From Bacteroidales bacterium (GTDB taxonomy: Bacteria > Bacteroidota > Bacteroidia > Bacteroidales > UBA932), in assembly GCA_017549145.1 (NCBI GenBank), contig JAFYVM010000026.1, positions 1-56,705 on the forward strand: a stretch of 56,705 bases of DNA, written 5' to 3'. A program made the translations under genes and the position numbers. The notes under the pieces were generated by a model, which was given only the letters and a program-made list of their open reading frames with translations, made no database searches and was not told the origin of the DNA. Shown in pieces: positions 33,686 to 43,033 of the stretch (positions are counted from its first letter, which is position 1; every line of letters starts with the position of its first letter).

Positions 33686-34867
33686 TTAGAATGAAAGTAT
33701 CACCGCACGACTCATTTCAGGTTTTTCTGTTGCCTTTACAACCTCCGATTTCATCACGAGTCTGTCTGGGGAAATACCATATTTCTGAGTCAGCAGATCA
33801 TATACATACTGAGATCTTGCCTGGCTGATCATCTGATTTCTAGCCATCGTACCTGTATTACTATCAGCACTACCCATTAGAGTAACATTCAGTTTGGTAA
33901 GTTTATCTGCCTGAGTCAAAAGGCTTTGTGCAAAGAAATCCAGATGCTTGAGTTCTTTCTCGCCCAACTCTGTCTTACCGATTTCAAAGAACAAGACTGC
34001 AGGCTCCATTGCATTAAAGAAATCTGTATAACTTGGACGTGTAGCCAAAGTGTCCTTCAAATTGGTATTTTCCTTCTGAAGAGCCTTATTCTTTTTGCTT
34101 AGCTTCTGAGTATCATTTGCCAGAGCAATATTAGCTATTTCCAAAGCTGCCATTGCGGTCTCAAGCGCATCAACACGCTCAGCATTCACGAGTTCAATGC
34201 CTTCTATTACAGTTGCAGCACGAGCAAAGCCCGGCAGTCCGAGATTCACTGCAAGTCCGGCTGTTACTGATGGAACGACAGCTGCTCCATTAAGTCCCAC
34301 TGCCCTGCCATTTACTACGATAGCCTTCATGTCAATAAAGAGATCCAGACGATTGGATAGCCTTAGATTGTGCAAAAGACCTGCACCTGCTGCTATTTCA
34401 TTATCGAGAAAGTCGCTGTCCTGCATACCATAAGACCTATAATATCCAGCATGCAGATATGGAACAAAATCCCAGAATCGTGTCTGTTTATAGCCACTAA
34501 CAGCATCCGAAAAGTTCCAGAGGAAATCACCATGAACATACATATATCCGAACCTCTGGTTCTCAAAGTTGGTGAAGATTCCCTGGTAACCGGCCCTCAT
34601 ACCGATTGAAGGTGTGAACCATTTACCGAAGTTTGCATCGATGCTCGGACCGATTGCTGGAGTGTATTGGTCAAGAAGTAAAAGATTTATACCGCCACCG
34701 ACTCCTATAAACCAATTATCTCCGAATCTGTTAGTCATGTATGGGCCTCTGACAATTCTGCCGATTTCATCCCTGTTATTGTCTTCCTGAGCTTTCGCTT
34801 CAGGTGCTGTCATCATCACAACAGCCATGAGAGTCAATGCTCCCAAATAAAAATTTAGACGTTTCAT
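33686..34867 (-). CDS. OmpA-family outer membrane protein
   Basis: This 393-aa protein has a signal peptide (residues 1-26, ending EAKAQ), an N-terminal beta-barrel-like half with GVGGGINLLLLDQYTPAIGPSIDANFGKWFTPSIGMRAGYQG as a strand-rich block, and a coiled-coil linker at about 230-270 (LAIANIALANDTQKLSKKNKALQKEN). The C-terminal OmpA-like peptidoglycan-binding domain spans about 290-393: FFEIGKTELGEKELKHLDFFAQ, then LMGSADSNTG, ISQARSQYVYDLL and SRAVI. It probably ties the outer membrane to peptidoglycan. I chose ATG 34867; the upstream in-frame GTG at 34873 adds only two residues. Confidence 0.9.
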   Translation of the reverse strand: MKRLNFYLGALTLMAVVMMTAPEAKAQEDNNRDEIGRIVRGPYMTNRFGDNWFIGVGGGINLLLLDQYTPAIGPSIDANFGKWFTPSIGMRAGYQGIFTNFENQRFGYMYVHGDFLWNFSDAVSGYKQTRFWDFVPYLHAGYYRSYGMQDSDFLDNEIAAGAGLLHNLRLSNRLDLFIDMKAIVVNGRAVGLNGAAVVPSVTAGLAVNLGLPGFARAATVIEGIELVNAERVDALETAMAALEIANIALANDTQKLSKKNKALQKENTNLKDTLATRPSYTDFFNAMEPAVLFFEIGKTELGEKELKHLDFFAQSLLTQADKLTKLNVTLMGSADSNTGTMARNQMISQARSQYVYDLLTQKYGISPDRLVMKSEVVKATEKPEMSRAVILSF

Positions 34868-34924
34868 AACCACTAATATTTAATGTGTCCGAAGCGACTA
34901 ATACAAATTTGGAAGAAAACTGAC

Positions 34925-34955
34925 TTTGAGAAACAGAAATCAAAGAGTATATTTG
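34925..34955 (+). promoter_or_regulatory. Promoter of acyltransferase operon (TTTG-N19-TATATTTG)
   Basis: TTTG at 34925-34928 and TATATTTG at 34948-34955, followed by C, have the ideal 19-nt spacing. The -7 box is 19 nt before the ATG. Confidence 0.82.
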
Positions 34956-34974
34956 CAAAATTAGATTTAACTGT

Positions 34975-36159
34975 ATGGAAAATACTATTTTACACAGCAA
35001 TTCAAAACGAGAAGTATGGATTGACTGGATGAGAGTTGCAGCTTGTTTCATGGTCTTGCTGGTACACAGCACAGAGCCTTTTTATCTTGGAGGAGACGGC
35101 TCGCAGATTCTGACTGAAGTGGACGCATTCTGGTCTGCATTCTTTGACTCTTTCGTACGTGCTTGCGTGCCTCTTTTCATCGTAGCATCAAGCTACCTGC
35201 AGTTCCCTCTACACTACTCGACAGGAGAATTCTTCCGCCGCAGATGCGTCAGAATCCTTATTCCATTCATAATCTGGACAGTAGTCTATGCCTTCGTATG
35301 GGGTGAGCCAGTAGAGAATTTCCGTAATCTGATCTTCAACTTCAACTATGCAGCCGGCCATCTTTGGTTCGTATACATGCTGGTGGGTGTATATATGATC
35401 ATGCCACTTCTTTCAGCGTGGGCGGAAAAAGTGAGCAAAAGAGAACTCCAGGTTTATCTTGGAATCTGCCTTTTCACCACATTCATCCCATTGATCAGAG
35501 ACTGGATGACAGGTGGTGTCACAGTAATCTATGGTCCATCAGGACTTCCGCGTCAGGCTCTTTATCCTCTTTGGGGCGAGGCAAGCTGGAATACCTATGG
35601 TCTATTCTACTACCTCAGCGGATTTATCGGCTATATATTCCTCGGCCTATACCTACGTAAATTTGTCGGCACACTTTCATGGGGCAAGACCTTGGCTATT
35701 TCAATCCCTTCTTATCTTGCTGGATTTGCAATCGTTTTCGGCGGCTTCCTACGCAGAGTCTACGAAAGTTGCGGAGGAGAGTTCCCTGCAACTGGCCTTG
35801 TGGAGAAGGCTGTATGGTGGGAAACCACATGGTGCAATGACACAATTGGAGTAGCGCTGATGACAGTTGCATGGATTCTTGTATTCAGAAAAATCACTTC
35901 AAGCGGATGCTTCTACAATAAGGTTCTTCTCCCTGTATCAAAGGCCAGCTACGGAATGTACCTCTGCCACCTCCTCATCCTTGTGCCTGTATGCGGATGG
36001 ATGCGCGGAATGCTTGGAAGCGCAGATGAAGGAGTACTTGGATTCTGGACAACTCCGGTGGAGATTGTTGTATCAGCTGTAGTAGCATTCATATTGACTG
36101 CTATTGTTTCTGTGATTCTCCAGAGAATCCCTAAGATCGGTAAATATATAATCGGATAA
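34975..36159 (+). CDS. Acyltransferase family 3 membrane protein
   Basis: This 394-aa integral membrane protein of the Acyl_transf_3 (OafA/NodX-like) family is expected to acylate a glycan or lipid head group. The first helix carries the signature WIDWMRVAACFMVLLVHSTEP at about residues 19-39, with the family His at the end of the helix. RRRCVRILIPFIIWTVVY follows with the conserved Arg pair, then HLWFVYMLVGVYMIMPLL, and about ten transmembrane helices in total. Substrate is unknown. It is the first gene of a four-gene operon with a consensus promoter. Confidence 0.9.
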   Translation: MENTILHSNSKREVWIDWMRVAACFMVLLVHSTEPFYLGGDGSQILTEVDAFWSAFFDSFVRACVPLFIVASSYLQFPLHYSTGEFFRRRCVRILIPFIIWTVVYAFVWGEPVENFRNLIFNFNYAAGHLWFVYMLVGVYMIMPLLSAWAEKVSKRELQVYLGICLFTTFIPLIRDWMTGGVTVIYGPSGLPRQALYPLWGEASWNTYGLFYYLSGFIGYIFLGLYLRKFVGTLSWGKTLAISIPSYLAGFAIVFGGFLRRVYESCGGEFPATGLVEKAVWWETTWCNDTIGVALMTVAWILVFRKITSSGCFYNKVLLPVSKASYGMYLCHLLILVPVCGWMRGMLGSADEGVLGFWTTPVEIVVSAVVAFILTAIVSVILQRIPKIGKYIIG

Positions 36160-36167
36160 ATAACGTC

Positions 36168-36893
36168 ATGGACACACTTCTAGGAGCAGGTAAGGACCCT
36201 ATGGGCGCTGCCATATATGATTTTCACAAAACTGGCAAGGCTGGAAAACTCATTGTTCACTCATCTATGTTTGATGATGATGAGATTCCCGTTGCAGATC
36301 TGTTCAGAAAGTTCGACAAGATGCCTGCACTAGAGCAGAAAGCCTTGGAATGCGCTACAGGAAACATCCTTGACGTAGGAGCCGGCAGCGGATGCCACTC
36401 GGTTGCACTTCAAGAAATGGGAAAGAAGTGCCTCGCCATTGACATTTCTGAACTGTCCGTAAAAGTGATGCAGGAAAGAGGTGTTGACGCACGCCTTGTA
36501 AACCTGTACGATGAGTCATTCGTAGGTCAGTTCGATACTATCCTCATGCTTATGAACGGAACTGGTATCATCGGAAGACTCGAAAACATGCAGAAATTCT
36601 TCAATCGCATCAAGTATCTTCTTGCACCAGGCGGACGAGTTATCGTAGATTCCAGCGACCTGCGTTATCTATACGAAGAGGAAGACGGAAGTCTGATGAT
36701 TGACCTTGCAGACGAGTACTACGGACTTCTTGACTATCAGATGGAATATAAAGGTATTCTAGGAGAGCCATTCGATTGGATATACGTTGACTTTGAAACA
36801 CTTAGTTACTATGCTGAGCAGAACGGATTCAAAGCGGAAATGATCGCAGAAGGCGAACACTACGACTACCTTGCAGCACTTTCTATTAAATAA
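36168..36893 (+). CDS. Class I SAM-dependent methyltransferase
   Basis: This 241-aa Rossmann-fold methyltransferase has motif I ILDVGAGSGCHSVALQEMG at about residues 66-84, an acidic motif II residue in CLAIDISELSVKVM, motif IV FDTILMLMNGTGIIGRL and the motif V/VI region YLLAPGGRVIVDSSDLRYL. The ~60 N-terminal residues (HKTGKAGKLIVHSSMFDDDEIPV) precede the fold. There is no signal peptide or membrane helix. The target is not apparent; position 8 nt after a membrane acyltransferase suggests small-molecule or glycan modification, which is an inference only. Confidence 0.87.
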   Translation: MDTLLGAGKDPMGAAIYDFHKTGKAGKLIVHSSMFDDDEIPVADLFRKFDKMPALEQKALECATGNILDVGAGSGCHSVALQEMGKKCLAIDISELSVKVMQERGVDARLVNLYDESFVGQFDTILMLMNGTGIIGRLENMQKFFNRIKYLLAPGGRVIVDSSDLRYLYEEEDGSLMIDLADEYYGLLDYQMEYKGILGEPFDWIYVDFETLSYYAEQNGFKAEMIAEGEHYDYLAALSIK

Positions 36894-36895
36894 CT

Positions 36896-37297
36896 ATGGC
36901 AAAACTAATAGACAACTCATACAAGCTAAGAAACCAGGAGTTTCTCCAGGAATACGCCAAGCAGCCAGGCGTAAACATCATGTTCAACGGTGTAATGTAC
37001 CGAGTAATCAGCAAAGGAAATGGTCCTAAGCCATCTCCAAAGAGCTTTGTGACTGTACATTATTCTGGACGTCTGATCAACGGAAAGGTATTCGACCAGA
37101 CTCAGAAAGGCCGTCCTGCCACCTTCCGTCTCAACGAACTCATCACAGGATGGATTACAGCTCTTCGCGAAATGCCGGTCGGTTCACGCTGGGAAATCGT
37201 CATCCCTTACAACCTCGGATACGGTTCGCGCCCTTCCGGCCCAATCAAAGCCTTCTCAACCCTAATTTTTGACATCACCCTAATGGACATAAGATAA
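36896..37297 (+). CDS. FKBP-type peptidyl-prolyl isomerase
   Basis: This 133-aa protein is a minimal FKBP domain with a ~35-residue helical N-terminus (NQEFLQEYAKQPGV). Core motifs are VTVHYSGRLINGKVFDQT at about residues 52-69, ELITGWITALREMPVGSRWEIVIPYNLGYGS at about 82-112 and the final FSTLIFDITLMDI strand. The aromatic pocket residues Tyr, Phe and Trp (GWITAL) are kept. Without a signal peptide it should be cytoplasmic, although many Bacteroidetes FKBPs are secreted. It starts 2 nt after the methyltransferase stop. Confidence 0.93.
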   Translation: MAKLIDNSYKLRNQEFLQEYAKQPGVNIMFNGVMYRVISKGNGPKPSPKSFVTVHYSGRLINGKVFDQTQKGRPATFRLNELITGWITALREMPVGSRWEIVIPYNLGYGSRPSGPIKAFSTLIFDITLMDIR

Positions 37298-37299
37298 TC

Positions 37300-38487
37300 A
37301 TGACTTACGCACCATCACTTAAGCCAAACACTAGAATCGACGTTGCTGATATTCTCAGAGGTATCGCTATCGCTGGAATCATCCTGATTCACTTCATCGA
37401 GCATTTGAATTTCTTCCTTTTCCCAGAACCAAAGAATGAACTGTGGAATACTATCAACACTGCCGTCTGGGATTCTACATTCTTCCTGCTTGCAGGAAAG
37501 ATGTATGCTATATTCGCTATGCTCTTCGGTCTGAGTTTCTTCATTCAGCACGACAACCAGGCACAGAAAGGTATTGATTTCCGCCCAAGATTCGCATGGA
37601 GAATGGTTCTATTGATGCTCTTCGGCTTGTTTGACCTGCTTTTCTACAATGGTGACATCCTGACTGTATATGCAGCCTGCGGACTAATGATTATCCCGCT
37701 CATCAGAGCAAGCAATAAGGTGATCATCGCCTTCATCATCTTGATGGCACTACAGCCAATTGAGCTTGTATACCTTGTACGCGGCATTATCGACCCTGCC
37801 ACTCCAATCCTTGACCTTGGCAGCGGACAACTCTTCGAAAATATCATTCCAGCACAGTCACAGGGCAGCATCATCGATGTAGCTGTTGCTGGTATCAAAT
37901 ATGGTTTTCCTGTAAACTTCCTTTGGGCAATTGAAAATGGTAGATTCACACAGACTATCCTCTTCTTCCTTATAGGTATAATGCTCGGTAGAACCCGTCT
38001 GTTCTACAATGAGGGTAACAACCTTGCTGTTTGGAAAAAGGTACTTATCAGCTCTATCTTCGCATTTGTCATCCTCCTTCCGCTATACAAGTATGCACCT
38101 AAGGCAACAGCAGATATCGCATGCGTCTCAAAGAGCCTCAAAGTAGCTCTCAATATGTGGAAGAATGTAGCTATGATGGCCTTTATCGTATCCGGCACTA
38201 CCCTTCTCTACTATTGCACATCAGCGAAAAACTGGATGATCAAGATTGCCCCATACGGCAAGATGAGTCTCACTAACTACATCGGACAGTCAGTCATCGG
38301 AGCCATTCTTTTCTACAACTGGGGATTCGGTCTTTATGACAAATGCGGCCACGCAGCCAGCTTCCTTATGGGAATAGGCTGTATAGCTCTTCAGTTTGTG
38401 TTCTGTACATGGTGGATGAAACACCACAAGAGAGGTCCGCTAGAGCAGCTCTGGTGCTCAGCGACGTGGTTTGGAAAGAAGAAGTGA
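37300..38487 (+). CDS. DUF418 family multi-pass membrane protein
   Basis: This 395-aa protein opens with the DUF418-type [24 protein letters not shown], then [18 protein letters not shown], and ends with the hallmark C-terminal region [30 protein letters not shown] and [13 protein letters not shown]. About ten transmembrane helices are evident. The N-terminal DxLRGxAIxGI motif resembles acyltransferase-3 and heparan-alpha-glucosaminide acetyltransferase-like proteins, so an acyl-transfer role is possible. The same transcript begins with a true acyltransferase-3 protein. Its last 30 nt overlap the end of the convergent GH95 gene. Confidence 0.9.
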   Translation: MTYAPSLKPNTRIDVADILRGIAIAGIILIHFIEHLNFFLFPEPKNELWNTINTAVWDSTFFLLAGKMYAIFAMLFGLSFFIQHDNQAQKGIDFRPRFAWRMVLLMLFGLFDLLFYNGDILTVYAACGLMIIPLIRASNKVIIAFIILMALQPIELVYLVRGIIDPATPILDLGSGQLFENIIPAQSQGSIIDVAVAGIKYGFPVNFLWAIENGRFTQTILFFLIGIMLGRTRLFYNEGNNLAVWKKVLISSIFAFVILLPLYKYAPKATADIACVSKSLKVALNMWKNVAMMAFIVSGTTLLYYCTSAKNWMIKIAPYGKMSLTNYIGQSVIGAILFYNWGFGLYDKCGHAASFLMGIGCIALQFVFCTWWMKHHKRGPLEQLWCSATWFGKKK

Positions 38488-40791
38488 TTTTACCTTTCCA
38501 TCCTTCCAAGATAGATCAACCACTTCACCGGTACGAGTTCGTACACCCTTGATATAACCTTCCGGCCAAGCAGACGGGAGGGCAGGCAGTGCGTCCACAC
38601 CATCCTCGGTAGACTGAACCAACATCTCGATTACACCGGCGCAGCCTCCGAAATTGCCATCAATCTGGAATGGAGAATGTGCATCAAAGAGATTCGGATA
38701 AGTACCACCTCCGCGACGCGCATCCTCACCCTGATAATTATCAGGACTTACGTATTGAAGCAATCTTCTATACATCTTATATGCGCCTTCTGCATCGCCG
38801 AGGCGTGCGTAGAGATTAACTCTCCATCCGCAGCTCCATCCTGTTGTGTTGAAGCCCTTGATTTCAAGAGTCTTCAATGCCGCATTGCCGAGTTCTGTGC
38901 CAGCCTTTATCTGATGTCCGGGATATGCGCCGATAAGGTGCGACTGATGGCGATGGCTAGGATCGCTGTCTCTCCAATCATGATACCACTCCTGCAGTGC
39001 TCCATCCTCTCCTATCCTATATCCATGAAGCCTTCTAAGCACGTCTGAGGCCTCAACCACAAAGTCAACATCACCGAGCAGTTCAGCTGCAGAAGTTGCA
39101 TCAATCAAGCACTCACGGATAATGGCAAGATCTGCTGTCGAGCCATACAATGTGCTGCCTCTGTAGCCCTCAGGAGTTACATATATATTCTCAGGAGACG
39201 TAGTCGGAGAAGGTACAAGTTCATCATTCTTCTCCACCAGATAATCAATGCAGAACTCAGCAGCGCCCTTTAATGCCGGATAATCTCTCTTCAGAGCATC
39301 CATATCTCTATTGAAAAGCCAATGTTCCCAGATATGGGTAGCAAGCCATGCTCCGCCAAATGACCAGTTTGCCCAGCATGGATCTCCAGTACCAAGGCCC
39401 ACCGGACAAGTCATTGCCCAGATATCTGAGTTATGAGCAAGGCACCAGCCTCTATCAATTCCATAGAAGTTCTTAGCTGTAGCATTACCGTTTTGAGAAA
39501 GATTCCTTACAAAGCCGAGCAGCACCTCATGCATCTCAGGAAGACCGGCAGCCTCCGCAGCCCAATAGTTTTCCTCAAGATTGATATTTACAGTGTAGTT
39601 AGAGCTCCATGGAGGTAGCATGTACTCGTTCCATATTCCCTGAAGATTGGCAGGAACACCAATTGTACGTGAAGACGAGATCAACAGATAACGGCCATAC
39701 TGGAAGTATAATGCCTCCAATTCAGGATTAGCCTCCCCATCAGCATAACGAAGAAGCTGCTGATCTGTAGGCAGAGCCTTAATCTCCTCTTCCGTATCTC
39801 CCAGCCAGATATTAACTCTGTCAAAAAGTTCCTTATAGTCCTTCAAATGATTGGCCATCAACCTTTTCCAACCCTTCTTAACTGCCTCATCCGAGTTTCT
39901 CTGAGCCTCCTGCTTATATTCCTTTCCTTCCTTGACCGGGTCCTTATCAAATCCTGCAAAACTTGTGGAGTTAGTCACATAGATCACAGCCTCATTAACT
40001 CCAGACACCTTCAAAACCTCACCTTCAGCCACAGCATCCTCGCAACGCACAACTGTGCTATAATGAATTCCCCTATCAGGGTCATACATAAACTTCTCCT
40101 GTGCGGCATGATAGTAAACCGGATAAGAATGGTATGCTGTGTAGCCCTCACTCACGATTGATGAGCCTTCAACCTTTGAATCATGAGGAAGACGGGAACA
40201 GAGTTTGATTTCCGCCTCTATCGGAGTTTCTCCTGTCAAACGTATAACTACAACCGAGTCTGGCGATGACACCATATATTCTGCCTTGAATGCCTTTCCA
40301 TCTCTCTTATACTGAACGGTTGCCACAGCTCTAGAAAGATCAAGTTCGCGGTAGTAGTCAGCAATCTCACCTTCCGGATATACTAGTTCAAGCCAACCAA
40401 GAGGCTGATAGTTCTCACTAAAATGGCCCTGCAGGCGTCTCTGAAGTTTATCTGCAGTCGCATAATCTTCTTCATCCAATGCCTTACGGATCTGCTCCAC
40501 CCACTGCGACGCTTCACCCCAGGGAGTCAAGCTTTCAATGAGTTTATAATCTGGATGCTCACCTTCCTTATCGGGCTCACCAGTCCATAAAGTAATATCA
40601 TTCAATGAGATTCTATCCATGCTGGTTCCACCATATACCATGGCTCCCAAACGACCATTTCCAAGTGGCAAAGCCTCCTCAAAATACTCTGCAGGTTTGT
40701 CATAATGCAATTTCAGAGGAGTTCTGCTTTCTGAAGCACAAGAGCACAATAATATAGTACAGATTATAAGGGGAAATATGTTTTTCATCAT
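38458..40791 (-). CDS. Glycoside hydrolase family 95 lipoprotein (alpha-fucosidase-type)
   Basis: GH95 enzymes are inverting alpha-L-fucosidases or alpha-L-galactosidases acting on plant or host glycans. Residues 1-18 contain a lipobox (LLCSCAS), indicating a lipoprotein. The N-terminal beta-sandwich begins [28 protein letters not shown], a block diagnostic of the family. The (alpha/alpha)6 barrel includes [32 protein letters not shown] as a block and a C-terminal [14 protein letters not shown] with [17 protein letters not shown]. The length is 777 aa. It stands outside any sus-type locus in this window. The stop region overlaps the DUF418 gene by 30 nt. Confidence 0.93.
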   Translation of the reverse strand: MMKNIFPLIICTILLCSCASESRTPLKLHYDKPAEYFEEALPLGNGRLGAMVYGGTSMDRISLNDITLWTGEPDKEGEHPDYKLIESLTPWGEASQWVEQIRKALDEEDYATADKLQRRLQGHFSENYQPLGWLELVYPEGEIADYYRELDLSRAVATVQYKRDGKAFKAEYMVSSPDSVVVIRLTGETPIEAEIKLCSRLPHDSKVEGSSIVSEGYTAYHSYPVYYHAAQEKFMYDPDRGIHYSTVVRCEDAVAEGEVLKVSGVNEAVIYVTNSTSFAGFDKDPVKEGKEYKQEAQRNSDEAVKKGWKRLMANHLKDYKELFDRVNIWLGDTEEEIKALPTDQQLLRYADGEANPELEALYFQYGRYLLISSSRTIGVPANLQGIWNEYMLPPWSSNYTVNINLEENYWAAEAAGLPEMHEVLLGFVRNLSQNGNATAKNFYGIDRGWCLAHNSDIWAMTCPVGLGTGDPCWANWSFGGAWLATHIWEHWLFNRDMDALKRDYPALKGAAEFCIDYLVEKNDELVPSPTTSPENIYVTPEGYRGSTLYGSTADLAIIRECLIDATSAAELLGDVDFVVEASDVLRRLHGYRIGEDGALQEWYHDWRDSDPSHRHQSHLIGAYPGHQIKAGTELGNAALKTLEIKGFNTTGWSCGWRVNLYARLGDAEGAYKMYRRLLQYVSPDNYQGEDARRGGGTYPNLFDAHSPFQIDGNFGGCAGVIEMLVQSTEDGVDALPALPSAWPEGYIKGVRTRTGEVVDLSWKDGKVKSLLLSKPRR

Positions 40792-40809
40792 GATTCTGAA
40801 TTAGTATGG

Positions 40810-40817
40810 CAAAGATA
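40810..40817 (-). promoter_or_regulatory. -7 box for GH95 gene
   Basis: Minus-strand TATCTTTG lies 18 nt before the GH95 ATG. There is no clear -33 match. Confidence 0.45.
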
Positions 40818-40851
40818 AAATTTTTAATGTAGGATAATGCGAAATGTTTTG

Positions 40852-40859
40852 TAAGTTTG
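40852..40859 (+). promoter_or_regulatory. -7 box for PIF1-like helicase gene
   Basis: TAAGTTTG followed by C fits TAnnTTTG and lies 25 nt before the ATG. No TTTG at N19. Confidence 0.45.
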
Positions 40860-40884
40860 CGGGAGATGTAAAATTTAGAAGGAC

Positions 40885-42981
40885 ATGGAGAAGGACGAAA
40901 TTTTTGAGATGGCGGAGAGGTATGTGAAGGCCACGGGGAGATCAGTGTTTTTGACGGGAAAGGCCGGGACGGGAAAAACGACGTTCCTGAAATATGTTAC
41001 ACAGACTACGAGCAAACGATTCGTAGTACTAGCCCCGACAGGAGTGGCGGCTATCAACGCCGGGGGCAGCACAATCCACTCATTTTTCCAGCTCCCGCTC
41101 TGTCCATACCTTCCAGATGTGAAGGAACTCGTGACAGAGTATCAGATGCCGGAGCGTTACAGAAGCCTTAGAAAAGAAAGAGTAAAGATCATCCGCACCT
41201 TGGATCTATTGATTATTGACGAGATTTCAATGGTGAGAGCAGACCTGCTGGATGCCGTGGATATGACACTCAGGAGATACAGGCATAGCGACAAACCGTT
41301 TGGTGGAGTGCAGCTCCTGATGATTGGAGATGCCCAGCAGCTCTCCCCTGTAGTAAAGGAAAATGAGAGGCAATACATCTCTCAGGTGTATCAGTCACCG
41401 TATTTCTTCCATTCGAAAGCACTGCAGAAACTGTCATATGTAACCATAGAGCTACAGAAGGTACATCGTCAGCAGGACCAGGAATTCGTTGATATATTGA
41501 ATGGTATCCGAGAAAACCGCCCGTCTGCAAAGATTCTGCAGTCGCTTAATTCAAGGGTGAAGGCATATGAAGATTGTGACGACGTAATCCGTCTGACCAC
41601 CCACAACGCTCAAGCGGACAAGGTGAATACTATGAAGCTGGACGCGCTTCCTGGAGATATTGTAACCTTCGGAGCTGAGATAGATGGAGAATTTCCTGAA
41701 AACAGCTACCCTGCGGATGAGATGCTTTCGTTAAAGAAAGGAGCACAGGTAATGTTCATCAGAAATGACTCTGAGGCCGGATTCTATAATGGTAAGATCG
41801 GTAAGGTCTCTGAAATCGGAGCCAATGGCGTGGTGAGCGTAACTGACTCTGACGGATTGACAATCTCTGTAACTCCGACTGAATGGGCCAACTCACAATA
41901 TGTCCTGAACGATGAATCTGGAGAGATTGAACAAAGCGTGGTAGGTACGTTCAAACAACTCCCACTGAGGATTGCATGGGCAATCACCATTCACAAAAGC
42001 CAAGGTCTGACCTTTGACAAAGTAATAATTGATGCAGGTGCTGCGTTTGCCTTCGGACAGGTGTATGTGGCACTATCACGTTGCCGCACACTTGAGGGAA
42101 TATCTCTTGACTCACCTATCAGAACTTCCACCATATATTCTGATATCCATGTCTCTGATTTCAATGAATTCATTCAGGCAGGAGCACAGACTGCACGTGA
42201 GAAACTTGAATGCGAGGAGAGAGGCTACACCTATGATATCTATCGCGAGATCTTTGATTTCGAACAGATTGGTAGCGGACTCGGATGGATAAGAAAGGTC
42301 TGGAGGGAGAAGCTGCTCAATATCTATGAATCTGAATATACCGGACTACTGAAACGCGGCGATGCACTGGACCAGGCAAAGAAAGTGGCTGAGACATTCA
42401 GAGCACAGCTTTCACATATTGAGGCATCTAGAATGTCTGATGACACCTTCTTGAACGAGAGACTTACCAAAGCCTCTGGGTACTTTCTTCCTATTCTTGA
42501 AGACATTCGAGATTTCTGTTCTAAGCTTGGAACCTTAGAGGTTGACAATAAGGAGGTTGCCAAGAAGGCTAAAGAAGCATTGGATGAGTTGCTTCCACGC
42601 CTTGAGATTGCGTGCAATGCAATGGATATGATTCAGAACGAGAGGTTTACACTTGAAGCATATAACAAGACCAAGACCGAATGTCTGCTCGAGGAGCGCA
42701 AGGTCACAAAGACACGTCGTCTGAAAAAACTTGTAAAGGCAGAAGATGAACCTGGTATTGTAAATGAAGAGCTGAGAGAGAGACTCCAGCAGTGGAGAAG
42801 CGAGCGTTTCAAGAAGGATAATGTGCCAGCCTTTATGATCATGCACCAAAGCACACTTATGGAGATTGCAGCTCGCGCCCCAAAAACAAAGGCTGACCTT
42901 CTTAGAATCAAAGGTTTCGGAGAGGAGAGGTTCAAGAAATATGGTGAGGAAATTCTGGCTATTACAATAGATTGGTCATAA
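40885..42981 (+). CDS. PIF1/RecD-like helicase with C-terminal HRDC-like domain
   Basis: This 698-aa superfamily 1B helicase should unwind DNA 5' to 3'. Walker A is LTGKAGTGKTTFLKYV at about residues 23-38, then APTGVAAINAGGSTIHSFF (motif Ia), LIIDEISMVRADLLDAVD (Walker B), GDAQQLSPVV (motif III), and ITIHKSQGLTFDKVII with YVALSRCRTLEGI (motifs V and VI). The C-terminal ~70 residues (LQQWRSERFKKDNVPAFMIMHQSTLMEIAARAP then LLRIKGFGEERFKKYGEEIL) match an HRDC-type DNA-binding domain, as in RecQ. This pairing recurs in Bacteroidetes. A charged helical region at about 470-600 links the two parts. Confidence 0.9.
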   Translation: MEKDEIFEMAERYVKATGRSVFLTGKAGTGKTTFLKYVTQTTSKRFVVLAPTGVAAINAGGSTIHSFFQLPLCPYLPDVKELVTEYQMPERYRSLRKERVKIIRTLDLLIIDEISMVRADLLDAVDMTLRRYRHSDKPFGGVQLLMIGDAQQLSPVVKENERQYISQVYQSPYFFHSKALQKLSYVTIELQKVHRQQDQEFVDILNGIRENRPSAKILQSLNSRVKAYEDCDDVIRLTTHNAQADKVNTMKLDALPGDIVTFGAEIDGEFPENSYPADEMLSLKKGAQVMFIRNDSEAGFYNGKIGKVSEIGANGVVSVTDSDGLTISVTPTEWANSQYVLNDESGEIEQSVVGTFKQLPLRIAWAITIHKSQGLTFDKVIIDAGAAFAFGQVYVALSRCRTLEGISLDSPIRTSTIYSDIHVSDFNEFIQAGAQTAREKLECEERGYTYDIYREIFDFEQIGSGLGWIRKVWREKLLNIYESEYTGLLKRGDALDQAKKVAETFRAQLSHIEASRMSDDTFLNERLTKASGYFLPILEDIRDFCSKLGTLEVDNKEVAKKAKEALDELLPRLEIACNAMDMIQNERFTLEAYNKTKTECLLEERKVTKTRRLKKLVKAEDEPGIVNEELRERLQQWRSERFKKDNVPAFMIMHQSTLMEIAARAPKTKADLLRIKGFGEERFKKYGEEILAITIDWS

Positions 42982-42989
42982 TTTTCATG

Positions 42990-42997
42990 TATATTTG
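42990..42997 (+). promoter_or_regulatory. -7 box for WG-repeat gene
   Basis: TATATTTG fits TAnnTTTG, 36 nt before the ATG; no TTTG at N19. Confidence 0.45.
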
Positions 42998-43033
42998 TAG
43001 GGAAGAAGCATATAACTTAAAACTAGTTCATAT

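Noticed and set aside
25411-40791. Polysaccharide utilisation locus containing the GH3 and GH95 genes
   Set aside because: The two genes are 11 kb apart, on opposite strands, with no SusC/SusD pair or hybrid regulator nearby.
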